Assembly (NCBI RefSeq): GCF_001649575.2
Contig: NC_051437.1
Location: 13,577,259-13,641,258, forward strand
DNA: 64,000 nt
Reading direction: 5' to 3'
Source: Kryptolebias marmoratus
Taxonomy: Eukaryota > Chordata > Actinopteri > Cyprinodontiformes > Rivulidae
Shown one piece after another: positions 1 through 20,559 of this stretch. Position 1 is the first letter of the stretch. Each line of letters begins with the position of its first letter. The position numbers were made by a program, and so were the translations under genes. The notes beneath the pieces are model-generated. The model was not told the DNA's origin, did not search any database, and saw only the letters and a program-made list of their open reading frames with translations.

Positions 1-1176
1 AGAGATTCAACCTAGAACATCCAATCCCTATTCGGTTGCAACAAGGTGAATGCCAATGGTTGATGAGCCCATCTTTACCTGTTCAGCAAAGGAGGCAGTA
101 TTCAGATTTACAACTTTCATTTGGTTCTTGCATTAATGGTTTTTTTTTAAGTACATCTTATGGTAGGTTTTATGCATGATTGTTTCACTTTGGTGTAGTT
201 GAACTAAAAAAAAATTTACTCTAGGGAACGTTTTGCTGCTATGTGATAATTGGTAAGTTTTTCAACAACAAAAGACAGGTAGCACTAATCACTTTATTGT
301 TGAAACATCTCAGTTTTGTCCTAGCTTTGTAGCGTAGTATAATTAATTGTCTTGTAAATATGAATACTGCCTCTTTCAGCATCTTGATTTTATTGCATGC
401 TACACTACACAACATTATATATATATTTATATTGATATTCTAGCATTACTGTAAACAGCAGCTTCTATCTAGCATAATTATATTACATAATTATGTGTTT
501 TCAGTAGTTATTTCTTAAGTCAAAAGGTTGTAAATATTAATATTGCAGACTACAGATGATTGTGGTTTAACTGGTGGCTGATTTGATCTTTTGATTTATT
601 TTCATGGGCGTCAGTATTACTAAGAAGTGTGAATCCCTGTTTGCTTCAGGGCAAGATGTGTGACAGAGGTGGCATCGAGCTCTTACAGTCCAAGAACGAA
701 AATGGGTGAAGATCACTGGACTGACACCAACCTCACGGGATCTCTTTTAGTGGCCATGGGCCATGTGTGGTCACATGATTAGGCACAAATAGTGGCATTG
801 GTACGACCTGTTAGAAGGGGAATGATGGAGAGGACCTGACAAATGTCAAAGCTTCATGAACTCTGCTAATATGTTGGACACTCCCATAACTTTGTACTGT
901 TGCATTAAGTATTGTGCAGCTTTATAAAGATGATTTAAAAAAAAAAAAAAGAAGAAGAAGAAAAAAGTAACTGGACAGGGATGGGAGGCTATTTGGGGAG
1001 GGGTGGAAGAAAACTGTCCAGAAATGACAGTAGGAAGTTTGTATTAATATTATTATTATTAATTGAAAACATTCTGCATTTTCTCTTGTCCCACCCCCCC
1101 ATCCCCTTTTTTTACCTTGACGACTTGAAATGTTTCATCTTCGTCCTCACGATGTTCTTCTATAAACCTTGCTTAG
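1..1176 (+). other. rbm39 intron upstream of the first visible coding exon
   Basis: This is intron on the plus strand; the initiator exon is outside the window. The first 480 bases are non-repetitive, AT-rich and without long homopolymers, unlike the other introns here. I suspect a conserved noncoding block, because RBM39 is remembered as one of the splicing-factor genes with ultraconserved elements. A possible cassette exon starts at 650 and is listed separately. A poly(A) and GAA-rich stretch covers about 936-966. Confidence 0.5.
650..709 (+). other. rbm39: Candidate poison cassette exon of rbm39 (start and in-frame stop)
   Basis: The acceptor TTGCTTCAG ends at 649. Reading in phase 0, the phase in which the next coding exon begins, gives GKMCDRGGIELLQSKNENG and then TGA at 707-709. 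A donor-like GTGAAG at 706 would end the exon just before the stop and give a 56-bp frame-shifting exon; a longer exon would include the stop. Either form would change or end the reading frame, as in known autoregulatory poison exons of SR-type factors. The 3' end is not resolved, and no homology search was possible. Confidence 0.4.
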
Positions 1177-4100
1177 GATGAGAACAAGTCCTCTCATGCA
1201 AATGGACACGATGAACACAGCAAGAAGTAAGTTTTGTCTCAAAATGAGCCAAACGTTGTTATTGTTTGTATTTAATAACACTTTGTAGCTGTTGGAAAAT
1301 TCACATCGTCAATAGCAAACCCTTGTAGTGTTGTGTTCGCGTTTTCCTGGAATTTTGTCCGGTGGTAATTCCCATCTCTGGTTGTGACGCGCTTCAGGAA
1401 ACGGAGGAGTCGAAGCAGGAGCCGGAGTCCGGGCTCAAGGAAGAAGAAGAGCAGGAGCCGAGACAGGAAGAAGAGTAAGAAGAGGAGCAAGAGCCGAGAA
1501 AGAAAACGCAGCCGCAGCAGAGAGCGCCACCGCAGCCGCTCCCGAAGCAAGGAGCGGACCGGACGCTACAAAGCCCGCAAGAGCCCGATGTATGTGACCC
1601 TCTAAGCCTGTTACTGCATTTATGTTTGTCAGGGGGGGAATGTACGTCTGATTCAGCCCGACGGCTTTTGCGCAAATAAAGTTGAGGAGGTGCTGAGTTG
1701 CAGTAGGGATGTTATTTTTATGCTCTGTTGACTCATTTAAACATGCCACAGTTCGTATTGCTTTTCTTGTGCATTAAAACATTACAGAATCAGTAATTTT
1801 GGGCTCTTTTTCATTGCAGCCGTAAACGTTCCAGAAGTCGAAGCCCTTTTAAAAAGGAGAAGAGTCCTGTTAGGTAAGATGGATATTTGTTGTTCTGACT
1901 GTAGGTCCTTTTGTAATTGTATTGCTGTCACTGGGATTAAACTTTGTTCTTTTTATTTATTTATTTATTTTTATAAAGGCAACCAATCGACAATCTAACT
2001 CCAGAGGAGAGGGATGCCCGCACTGTTTTCTGTATGCAACTTGCTGCAAGAATCAGAGCTCGAGACCTGGAGGATTTCTTCTCAGCTGTTGGAAAAGTCC
2101 GTTACTGTTCATTTATTATATAATTCACTTGATTCTCACTTAGAAGTGGTCTCATAATATGTTATTTTCCTTCCATCCATAGGTCAGGGATGTGCGGATC
2201 ATCTCAGACAGAAACTCTCGAAGGTCAAAGGGTATCGCATACATCGAGTTTGTAGAGTCGTCTTCTGTACCTCTGGCAATTGGACTGACCGGCCAAAGGC
2301 TTTTAGGCGTGCCGATCATCGTCCAGGCCTCTCAGGTCAGTGGCTTTGTGGTGATTTCATCGAAGCAAACATGTAATCAGTTTGTCATTAGATCAGAGGA
2401 GCAGAGAATGCTGTCATCTCTGGTGTAGCTCTAAATAAATCAGGTTGCTGTAAATGTATTTGTACATTAGTCCTGTTAGATGTTCCCTCTGTGCACTGAA
2501 ACTTTCTCCATTGATTTCCAGGCAGAGAAAAATCGAGCTGCGGCTGCAGCCAATAATCTACAGAAGGGCAGCGCCGGTCCCATGCGACTGTACGTGGGCT
2601 CGCTGCACTTCAACATTACTGAAGAAATGCTGCGAGGGATCTTTGAGCCTTTTGGAAAGGTTAGAAATAAGCTTCATGTATTGCATTATTCATTCATGTG
2701 GATTTGTTTTAACCGCCTACACCGTTGCTTTGTTTTCACAGATTGAAGGGATCCAGCTCATGATGGACAGCGAGACCGGGAGATCCAAAGGTTATGGGTT
2801 CATATCGGTAAGTGAAGCTTTTAGGATTTGTGTTGTGCTGCAGTTTGTCACTTTGTGCTCTCTAACCTCTCCTGTCCTCTGAAGTTTGCAGATGCGGAAT
2901 GTGCGAAGAAGGCGTTGGAGCAGCTGAACGGCTTTGAGCTGGCCGGACGTCCCATGAAGGTGGGGCACGTCACAGAACGCTCTGACTCCTCGACGGCGAG
3001 CTCGTTCCTGGACAACGATGAACTGGAGAGAACTGGCATCGACCTCGGTACAACAGGGCGCCTGCAGCTTATGGCTCGACTAGCAGAAGGTTTGTTACAC
3101 ACGGCAGACACAAAATGTGCAGCTGACTTGTATCGCAGTCTTCGTCACTGTAACGTAATAAATGCTATGTGCTTTTTTAAAAATCTCCTCCCTCCACAGG
3201 AACAGGCCTGAAGATCCCTCCTGCTGCTCAGCAGGCTCTACAGATGACAGGGTCCATTCCCTTTGCGGGCATAGCTACACCAGCAGGTTAGGATCAAGAT
3301 AAATGGTGTTTTGTATTGTTGCTGTTTGGACAACACCGGTAACATAAAGGTATCCCTTATTGCAGTTCCAACTCCAGCTCCAAGCCAAGCTTTGAACCTC
3401 CCATCACAGCCGCTGGCCACACACTGCCTTCAACTGTCCAACCTCTTCAACCCACAAGCGTAAGACTATTAAAAAGACTGTTTAAAGCCTGGTGCCTCCT
3501 TCTGGCTGTAAAGAAGTACCTTCTTAAAACAGTTTTAGTTAAAGTAATGGCACAGTTTAACTGTACTGATCAGAACTTAGTCTGAGGCAAGCTAAACCAA
3601 ATAAGAACCAGCATACGTATGTTTAAAAATGGCCTCCAAATTGTTTTTTGGTGAGTACATGCACTGTCACATACATACCCTGAGTTAATGTATACTCTTT
3701 TTTTCCACCTTTTAGAGAAAATGATCCGAACTGGGCCAACGAAATTCAAGATGATGTGATCGAGGAGTGCAACAAGCACGGAGGAGTTGTTCACATCTAC
3801 GTTGACAAGAACTCTCCTCAGGTGAGTGGAAGCTTTCAGCTGCGAACAGCGTCCTGTCAGAATCTAGTCTTCCTGCAGCGAGCAACACCTGATCGCTCCT
3901 TCTCGTTTTCCTTTGAGCAGGGTAACGTGTATGTGAAGTGTCCCTCAATACCGGCTGCAATGGCGACTGTAAACGCACTTCACGGACGCTGGTTCGCAGG
4001 TATGATTAGAGCCGCGGCGAGCAAAAGAAAACTTGCATCTACACATGACAGATTATTAAAGTGATTTGTTTTTTGTTTGGTTTTTCTTTCCCCAGGTAAA

Positions 4101-4196
4101 ATGATAACAGCTGCATATGTTCCTTTACCAACCTACCACAACCTTTTCCCCGATTCAGTAACAGCAAAGCAGCTTCTAATGCCTTCACGTCGATAG
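1177..4196 (+). CDS. rbm39: RNA-binding protein 39 (CAPER-alpha), 5'-truncated by the window edge
   Basis: Nuclear U2AF65-like splicing factor and transcriptional coactivator. Thirteen exons join in one frame to 480 residues plus stop: 1177-1226, 1398-1589, 1820-1873, 1979-2096, 2183-2335, 2522-2659, 2742-2807, 2885-3089, 3200-3286, 3366-3459, 3716-3821, 3921-3999, 4096-4196. All have GT-AG ends. The protein begins DENKSSHANGH, which fits the second coding exon of vertebrate RBM39, so about 17 N-terminal residues lie upstream. In order it has an Arg/Ser-rich tract (1398-1873), RRM1 with the linker ERDARTVFCMQLAAR (1979-2335), RRM2 containing LRGIFEPFGK and GRSKGYGF (2522-2983), a linker, and the C-terminal UHM domain (3716-4196) ending in LPTYHNLFPD. 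RRM2 keeps the glycine helix bound by the DCAF15 E3 ligase in the presence of aryl sulfonamides in mammals (family knowledge). Fish may have two rbm39 copies; I cannot say which this is. Confidence 0.95.
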
Positions 4197-4614
4197 TCGG
4201 AGACGGCTTTCAGAGTCAGTGTAAATACATTTGTTTGCATTTATGGAAATTTCATTGAAGCGAAAATTCATTGAAAATTAGTTGGCTGTGTGTAATAAAA
4301 AGTGCCCTCACATTCATTTTTTTTTCCTCTCCCCCTCCTCCACCCAAGTTACTTTTCAATTTTTGTGGGTTTGTGTTGTAAACTACCACTGAGAAGTAAT
4401 CTGCAGGTATCTATTGGTCTGTATGTTTTTAAATATTACCGTCTTATCTGCTTGTTAAAATCAACAGTTTTAGATTTAAAAATGCATTGCAGAGTTACAC
4501 AAGTGTGTTGGGCAAATAGGCCGAAAATGTTGGAAGTATATCAATGTCAACAGTAATCCTTTGTAACTTTATACAGCCATAATTTCTTTTTTTGTTTTTT
4601 GTATGAAGGCTTCC

Positions 4615-4620
4615 AATAAA
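4615..4620 (+). terminator. rbm39: Poly(A) signal of rbm39
   Basis: A canonical AATAAA lies 419 bases after the rbm39 stop codon, followed by a T-rich stretch at 4639-4660. The 3'UTR is therefore about 440 bases (4197 to roughly 4640). No nearer AATAAA follows the stop except one near 4294, in a weaker context. Confidence 0.7.
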
Positions 4621-4640
4621 TCTGGCAAACAATGCATTTG

Positions 4641-6688
4641 TTTTTCCTTTTTATTTTATTTGCCATTTAGGCGAGTTTTTCATGCCAGGTTAAATCCAAA
4701 ATGCTTTTGTGATTAAAGTCTTAATTACACCATTTGACCCCATGTTTTAATTTTATTAAAAAATGTCTTAAAAATCTTAGTCTGTGTAGAACTAAATATG
4801 ATACAGCTAAGAAAACATACTCAAACAGAAACATGAGGCCATAAAAACTAAGGATCCACTGATAAATTACAGACTTCACCAGGTCTTATTTATTCTAGAC
4901 CAAACTGACAAGGAAGGAATCTGGATACTTTTATAATAAAAGATCAGTTTGGCTATTTTGAAAAAATCCTGGGCAATATATGCAGTTGACTCATTGTTTC
5001 TTAAAAGCAAAAAAATTGAGAGTTAAGATTTGTAGACTTAAAATGGCAGAACATCCTAACATTTAATCTGTAAAAGAGGTGAGATGAAGCTGGTCCTGAG
5101 AAACAATACCTCGATGGTTTTACAGGAGGAAGGAGGGGATTGTTGTAGAATGAATAATTAAAAGAAAACTATACCTTGAGGTCTGATAGGACTTTAATTT
5201 GAAACTCAGAACAAATGGTGCCATCCCACCAGATGTCCATCTTTTCTTGTTACCCAGAGTTGAACCCAGCAGGACCCAGTTTATGGAACCAGAGTCTGCA
5301 GTAATTACACAGCAAGGTAAGCACTTCAGAAAGCAACAAGAGTTACCATTAAAAAAAAAAAAAATACCTGAGGTGTTTTTTTTTCTTTTTTTCTGGGTTA
5401 ACCATTTAAGGTGAAATAAGAAGTTTTTTTTTTTTTTTTAAATGGTGTAAAGTGGACGGGGCAGGACTTAACTTATTCTGGAACCAGACTGGGGAGGACG
5501 CTCTTCCTCCTCTGGCTTCAACTTCTAAGATCACTTACAGGCTCCAGCAGTACTGTAATACAGTGATCCTGGTCCTGGAAGGTCTTTATCCTGCACCTCT
5601 TAGTTGTTTCTCTGCTCCTCAGCAGGTCTCCAGTCTGCAGAAGCCTGTTAATCACTCACTCATTCAAATCAGGTGTGTCAAAGCAGAGAAATACCTAAAC
5701 CATGCCGGATAGTGACCCTCCAGGACTGAACACCACTGACATAATATATGTCAATGTAATTTATTAATCATGAATCTGGCAAAAAAGAGAAACAGTTTTA
5801 AAACTGAGTCCAAATGCTGCATTCTCAAACAGTAACTTAGCTGAAAGTTAGAGTTTGTGTGGCTGAAACATTTCAGCCCAGCAGCACCGTGGAGTGGGAA
5901 CATCAGCAATTTAATTTGACTAATCTAATCTGCACTTCGGACCCTGGTGGAGATGCAGCAGCGCAGGGCTGAAAGAAATGTTCACAGTCACAGTTCCTTC
6001 AAAGAAATTCAGTGTAGCTTCAGTCCAAGCTCACCTATAGTGTGGAACGGCTCAGGATTATTTAACTTTTTGTGTAACAAACGACACAACACAAGTTTAA
6101 TGCATAGACTGGAAACTTTATGTTCTAACAAAAGGCACTGCAACAACAAAATGGCTGCATCTTTGGAACTTCAAAAACTTTTCAATATTAATGTAAACAT
6201 GTCAAGACTTTTTTTTTCCCTCATTTTTTTTTTCTTCAAAAATATCACACTTAGAATGTATTTTCCACCTCCAGAAAAACGTAGAGACCTGTAAACAGAA
6301 CGTACACCGTTGTTAAGTCTTTTAGTGGTAATCTTTACTTGTTTAAATCTAAAACTAAAAAAGTCCACTCGTGTTATTATTAACTCTGATGTTCCCACCA
6401 GGAGGACTGTGTCTGAATGTGCTCCTTACATGAAAGATGATGAAGTCATGAATTTAAATAAAGCCTATAACTTCAATCAGGTATTTGTTGAATCGTTTAG
6501 GATTTTCACTTTAAATTTAACCTTTTAGCGCAGCATTGTTCTGGGTAAACGCCACACAGTTCACTAAAGAAAATTCACTGCTGTTTTTTCCTGAGACACA
6601 CAATCCTAGCCCCTTAGGATGGGAAACCTCCAGCTTTTCCTTCAAATGCCAGACATTGTATGAGCAGTGCTGCTGACCTGAAACAGCT
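4641..6688. other. Convergent intergenic spacer between rbm39 and pabpc1l
   Basis: No coding signal is supported. The two flanking genes point toward each other, so the right part should hold the pabpc1l 3'UTR; I could not fix its poly(A) site. A hAT-like MITE sits at about 5561-5738. The rest is AT-rich single-copy-looking DNA with homopolymer runs near 5350, 5420 and 6210. Confidence 0.6.
5561..5738. mobile_element. Degraded palindromic hAT-like MITE, copy 1
   Basis: The ends are imperfect inverted repeats: CAGTGATCCTGGTCCTGGA on the left and, read on the other strand, CAGTGGTGTTCAGTCCTGGA. The interior has the same AGAAGCCTGTTAATCACTC and AATCAGGTGTGT blocks as the better copy in a cers5 intron at 54836-55049. 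The flanks ctgtaata and acataata share only their last five bases, so the target duplication is degraded. It is non-coding. Confidence 0.7.
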
Positions 6689-13600
<6,912 letters not shown>

Positions 13601-13839
13601 TTTTGATTTAATTAACGCCGTGGAACACCTGCACGCGACTCCTCCGCGCAACGGCGTTTCAATTAAGCGGCGAAAAAACAGGGCGATCGGAGAGAACGGG
13701 CGTCACGCTCCGCGGGAGAAAATAGTCCCGATTAGCATGTTAGCTCGTCGCCAGATTTGAGCTTCAATTCGGTCAACTAGTTTAATGATTTCCACTCCAA
13801 GGGGTTTATTGTGAACAGAAATGAAGACGTAATTTGCCT

Positions 13840-15844
13840 CTTATCTTAAACGAAACTTTATTTCACTGAATGGTCTTTGACACTTTCCTATTTCTTACAT
13901 GTATAGTGAAACTAGAATGGTTTTAAGATACATAAACACAAAGCTAGAATTACACCAACCATTGTTTATCTCCATGTCGTCACTGCTTTTTATAGCTATT
14001 CTAAATTTTCACAACCACGTGTGTGCACTGGGTAATAGACTGTTACAGAAGCAAATTTTAGCCATAAGACTTGTCAGTAAAAACAAAGCAAGTAAATACC
14101 TGATATACAGACAGGCTTCGTTCCACATTCACTAACTGCATTTTCATCAAGCATAATAATGAACTTACTTTTTTTCTCAATTATTATTATTATCATTTTT
14201 TTTCCCAACAAAAAAAAAAAAAAAAAAAAACATTTCAATTCATCGGAGCAATGTCAGAGTAAACAGACCGCCAGCTAAAACGTGGAATGGTGTCTTCAAC
14301 TACAGTAATGTGGAATGTAGTGGTGATACATGGTATTGTGACACTGAGCTTCTTTTTCACCTTCTAAAGAGACCTGATCCTTCATTTGTTGTTGTTGTTT
14401 TTAATTTTAGGCATCCTCACTGGCTGCCTTTAAAAACAGCCAAGTGATTCACCTGGATTTTAAAAAAACAGAAAAACCAAAAAACTGTCATCAAGATTTA
14501 ACATGGGCAGTTTTAAAAAGTCAAAACGTGAGATTTCAAACAAGCAGATGCTGCTACCTAAGAAAAAAAAAAAAGGAGAATTCAAGAGAAAGCCAGGCAC
14601 GAAAGCGTCTTGAAGAAAACAACCGTTTTAAGAGGAATATTTTGCAAGCAGGGTCGGTACAGTGTGGCAAGACAATTTTTTTTTTTTTATCTTTTCTTCA
14701 ATTAACATCGATAAAAGGTTACTTTAGGTTTTACATACAGATGATAGTCAATCTTGCAAAATACATGGAACCACATTTACGATTTTCATTGTACTGAGAT
14801 CAAGCAGCACCAGAACAGTGAGAAAACTACAATGACAATCTATAGTTAGTTTAAAAAAAACAAAAAACAAAAACAAAACAAACAAACAAAAAAATAAACC
14901 AATAAAGGAGCACTGCTGTTTCCAAAAGCCTAATGACGTGGAATGTCTATGTCTGAACAAACCTAACGTGACANNNNNNNNNNNNNNNNNNNNNNNNNNN
15001 NNNNNNNNNNNNNNNNNNNNNNNNNNNNNNNNNNNNNNNNNNNNNNNNNNNNNNNNNNNNNNNNNNNNNNNNNNNNNNNNNNNNNNNNNNNNNNNNNNNN
15101 NNNNNNNNNNNNNNNNNNNNNNNNNNNNNNNNNNNNNNNNNNNNNNNNNNNNNNNNNNNNNNNNNNNNNNNNNNNNNNNNNNNNNNNNNNNNNNNNNNNN
15201 NNNNNNNNNNNNNNNNNNNNNNNNNNNNNNNNNNNNNNNNNNNNNNNNNNNNNNNNNNNNNNNNNNNNNNNNNNNNNNNNNNNNNNNNNNNNNNNNNNNN
15301 NNNNNNNNNNNNNNNNNNNNNNNNNNNNNNNNNNNNNNNNNNNNNNNNNNNNNNNNNNNNNNNNNNNNNNNNNNNNNNNNNNNNNNNNNNNNNNNNNNNN
15401 NNNNNNNNNNNNNNNNNNNNNNNNNNNNNNNNNNNNNNNNNNNNNNNNNNNNNNNNNNNNNNNNNNNNNNNNNNNNNNNNNNNNNNNNNNNNNNNNNNNN
15501 NNNNNNNNNNNNNNNNNNNNNNNNNNNNNNNNNNNNNNNNNNNNNNNNNNNNNNNNNNNNNNNNNNNNNNNNNNNNNNNNNNNNNNNNNNNNNNNNNNNN
15601 NNNNNNNNNNNNNNNNNNNNNNNNNNNNNNNNNNNNNNNNNNNNNNNNNNNNNNNNNNNNNNNNNNNNNNNNNNNNNNNNNNNNNNNNNNNNNNNNNNNN
15701 NNNNNNNNNNNNNNNNNNNNNNNNNNNNNNNNNNNNNNNGAGGAGGACAGAGAGAGAGACGAGGAGGAGGGGGGAGGGGGGGGGATGTATATAAGCTGTC
15801 TGTGTTTAAGATAAGAGTGTAGGTGTATTAACAGTGCAATTCCA
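13840..15844 (-). other. ywhab: ywhab 3'UTR, interrupted by an assembly gap
   Basis: After the stop there is no further coding signal on either strand. AATAAA on the minus strand (plus TTTATT at 13857-13862, another at 13805-13810) could end the transcript near 13840, giving a 3'UTR of about 2 kb; YWHAB has a long 3'UTR in mammals. The stretch has long A runs (14211-14230 and others), a GA/GGA-rich edge at 15740-15785, and the 766-base gap. The extent is inferred. Confidence 0.5.
14974..15739. other. Assembly gap (766 N)
   Basis: A run of N inside the presumed ywhab 3'UTR. The right edge is a GAGGAGGACAGAGAGAGAGA-type purine repeat, so a collapsed simple repeat is the likely cause. Open reading frames drawn across the gap are artefacts. 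Confidence 0.98.
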
Positions 15845-17231
<1,387 letters not shown>

Positions 17232-17248
17232 TTTCTAGACTGGAGGGG

Positions 17249-19620
17249 AAAAGGGGATAAAAATAAATAAATAAATGCAGGGTTAGAGGTGGCATGGAGG
17301 GGATTATCAACATTTTTAAATTTGACTGAGCAGGTTATTTCCCTCTCCTGATTTTAACGCGGCCCCTGTTAGACCCCTTCTCAAGATTTCAAATTTAATA
17401 ACAAATTCTCGACCCGTCTCTAAACTTTTGAAACAGCGTGCGAGCATTCGCCAAATGCAGTTAAAGAAAATGACTTATTTGACACGATTCAATCAGGTTT
17501 CCATCAGAAACAAAGCACTGAGGCAGCACTTCTTTAAGTTAGTAAAGATAACTTGGAGCGCGATAACAACCGACTTTTAGTTGTTTTAGACTCGTCTGTT
17601 CCATTTGACACTTGTTAACGCCAATAAAAAAAAAATTCCGCTCTAAAGACGTTTACTTACATCGCCAAATTAAAAGTTTTACATTGTTACTAATGACAAA
17701 ACAGCATCATTAGCACCTACGGGGTGCCTCAGGGCTTTATGCTCGAACCCATTTTATTTTCTTATTCTTCCTTTGGAGCATTTAATACAAAATATTTCTC
17801 GTTATGCTGATCGACCTCTCTAACCTTGGTGATTTACCAAGATGTAACCCTCCTACGCAGCTTATTTGGTTTTGATTAAATGGATGGTTTTTGAAATTGT
17901 ATTTAGCTAAAACACTGCCTCGATTTTTGCCGCAACTCAGGTCCTCCGTCTTCTGGCTCTTCAGGTGACCACACATCATCAGCCGCTAAGAACTCGGGGA
18001 GTTATTTTAGCCTGCCAAGTTATATTTGACCAACTATGTTAGGTCGGTTCTGATGTCCTCATCTGAGAAACAACAGCTCTAAACACACGCCATTATCCCG
18101 GCAATTTGAAAACTAACTTACGCTTCGCTGTCATTCCTCTTACCACTTGCAGTTCTTTTTTTAAAATCTTGCTCAAGCCAAGACAATTTCCTGTTTGCGG
18201 CAGACCCCATTGATACAAGTTTTAATTGAAAACCCTCTTTTGTTTGATTCTAAAACTACAAGTCATCGGGCTCCTGTTTGCGCCAGGAAGCTTCTTTTTG
18301 TTACCCGATCCTGTTATAAAAACACAGATTTTGATGCCCTGCAATTGGCAAAGGTTTTAAAAATCACAGCTAAAAGCTGACTCCTGGAAGTCTTGGTGTT
18401 TCAGAGCCCTCCTTTCCTTTAGGACTAGAGTTTTGAACGTTTTAACACTAATTTTATGCTTTCTATTTCTTGCTTTAAATAGGGGTTTTTTCACCTATTT
18501 TTTGAGCGAAACACATAGCAATGCTAGTTCTAAAAATTGCAATGAAAATAAAAACCCCTTTTAATCCTTTTTGGTGTCGCAAACCTTCAATGAGACGGAG
18601 CCGCTAGCTTAGCTGGAAGTGAGCTGAAGTTCTGGGCCCGCAGGCAACTGGGTCAGCCGTGGACCCATCACTGCTAGCTGCTAGCTAATTGATAGCGCCC
18701 CCCGATCTGCTCCCGTTCCCAACTCAACTCTACGCGAGTGCACCAACACAAGCGAATGCTTTATATATTTTTATTTGTCTTTTAGTAATACAACGCGTAC
18801 ATTTATTTCCTCCCGCCTGACTCATTCGGTTTCGTTTTGACCACCGAGTCGCGAAACCCACCGAAGCTTAACGCCCTCCCCCGAGGTTGCTAGCGGCGCT
18901 AGCATGGCCGATGCATCTCGCCGCCGAACCTTGCCAAGAAATTGATAAACGCGACTCGGATGCTTCGGCTGTTCGGATAAATAGCGCTTGAAGGTGTGTC
19001 CCAACGTCAGCACACAACGCGGCGGATGCTAATCCGTCGTGATGGCGAACGGGGGGGATGCTAACGAGAACGCTAACCCCCTTCGTCTGGCCGCCGCAGC
19101 TACCCATCCATCTGTAGGCCAGCCAGGGGGGGAGAAAAAAAATTAACCGCCACATTAGCTCAATAAAACACGATTACGGCAACAACGAATGGCGTTTCAT
19201 AATCATAATAATTTACCCCCAAAAGGCGACAAGGCGCGCTATTTATTTATTTACGTGAACCGCGTTGAATTTCTCTCCCGCAGCTGCGCCGAGGCCCGCC
19301 CAGGCTACCGAGCCCGTCAGAACAAAGTGTCACGGAATCCGGCCGTCGATTAGCCGCTAACGGTTCGCCTCTCGGTTATGATGGCTTCATAACGGGATCC
19401 GGCCGGACGCGGCGAACATAGCTGCCTTACCGCCGAGCCGCCGCCGAAAACGTCGCGTTACCGAGCGATATCCCCAACGCTTACAGGTTTTTGGTATTTT
19501 TTTACACTTACGATATTGGTGATTTTTTTTAAATCCTGCTTTTTTTCACTCTCTGGTCGATTCAGCCTCCGTCTCGCTCAGCGTTCAGGGCAGTACCACT
19601 TCCGCTACACTGGTACTTCT
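17249..19620 (-). promoter_or_regulatory. ywhab: ywhab intron 1, noncoding exon 1 and CpG-rich promoter
   Basis: A minus-strand donor (AATATC then GTAAGTGT, exon edge at 19512) ends a noncoding first exon that probably begins near 19600. An ETS-type motif, GCGGAAGTGG on the minus strand (plus 19596-19605), lies at the expected core-promoter position. From about 18580 to 19480 the sequence is CpG-rich, consistent with a CpG island spanning promoter and intron 1. The rest of the intron, about 17250-18570, is AT-rich with no recognisable feature. No transcript evidence is available here. Confidence 0.6.
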
Positions 19621-19856
19621 GTTTCCTCCTTTCTCTCCACACATCTGCCTTACGTAATGCGAACTGCTGCTCCTGTGCTAAACATCAAGATAATAATTAA
19701 CGAACTTAAACCTTTTTTGTTGTTTTTGTTCCCCCCTGCCTTTCTGGAAATGCGCTGTTTTTTGTTTATTTCTTTATTTTTGGGCATTTTCGCACAATCT
19801 GTTATGGAACCTGATTTAGTCAACCTGGTTATCTCATATTTTCACATTAAAACTCG

Positions 19857-20545
19857 GTGAATTAAATTAAAAAGCCCAGCCTTCCCTGAGGGAATGCATA
19901 TCGCCCGGCGCCTTTTAAAGCCGAGTTTTGGGCTGAGCTCGTCCTACGACGAGAAACGACGGTGTTGTAGCCCTTTTTGGTCAATCTTTAAACAATATCG
20001 TGGTGCGAGATCTCGCGCCCTATCGCGAGATTTTCCCCCTCGTGTGTTTTGGGGATGACTCTTAGCTACTACCGCATCAAATCTGATCTCAGAATCTGTC
20101 AAATTGACTGAGTTAGAGCCATTTTTGTGTTGTCTTATGTGACGCCGATTAGCTGTGGCGGCCATCTTGAATTAAACTTGCCCCGTTAATTCATTCAGTT
20201 TGAATTAAACCTGGCCAATGGTTCGTGTGATATTTTGCTAACAGACAAATGGGATGGCTACAGTTTTAAGCAATGTTTAATGAGTAGTGCTTGGTGTATG
20301 TGTTGGGGAAGGACTCTCAGTTACAACCACAACAAATTTTAGCTTAATTCTTTAAATTAACCTAACTAGATCCATTTATGTGTTTTCTAGGTTCAGTTGG
20401 CCATGGCAGCCATCTTGAATTGGATTTGCTCCAAAAGTAAATTCATTGCAGAGATACATCCAGTGATTATTTCCTCGTAGTTTCATTAAAATCCATCTAC
20501 TGCTTCATGAGATATTTTGCTAACAGACAGATTTGACTCGAAATG
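19857..20545. repeat. Unclassified dispersed repeat, copy A (one full plus one partial unit)
   Basis: The unit starts near 'aagcccagccttccctgagg', then runs through a block with a GAGAAACGACGG-type motif, 'ggggatgactcttagctac', 'ctgtcaaattgactgagtta', 'gccatttttgtgtt', 'gtggcggccatcttgaatt', and ends with 'gatattttgctaacagac'. A second, shorter unit follows at 20280-20545 in the same order. The same ordered blocks occur at 59365-59960 and in part at 20560-20720, 22060-22180, 31440-31530 and 56930-57165. No open reading frame and no clear terminal repeats were seen. Confidence 0.8.
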
Positions 20546-20559
20546 TTAAAGACGGATCG

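Noticed and set aside
1272..1749. Minus-strand open frames rich in Arg/Leu/Ser opposite rbm39
   Set aside because: They are the complement of the Arg/Ser-rich exon 1398-1589 of rbm39, a compositional shadow.
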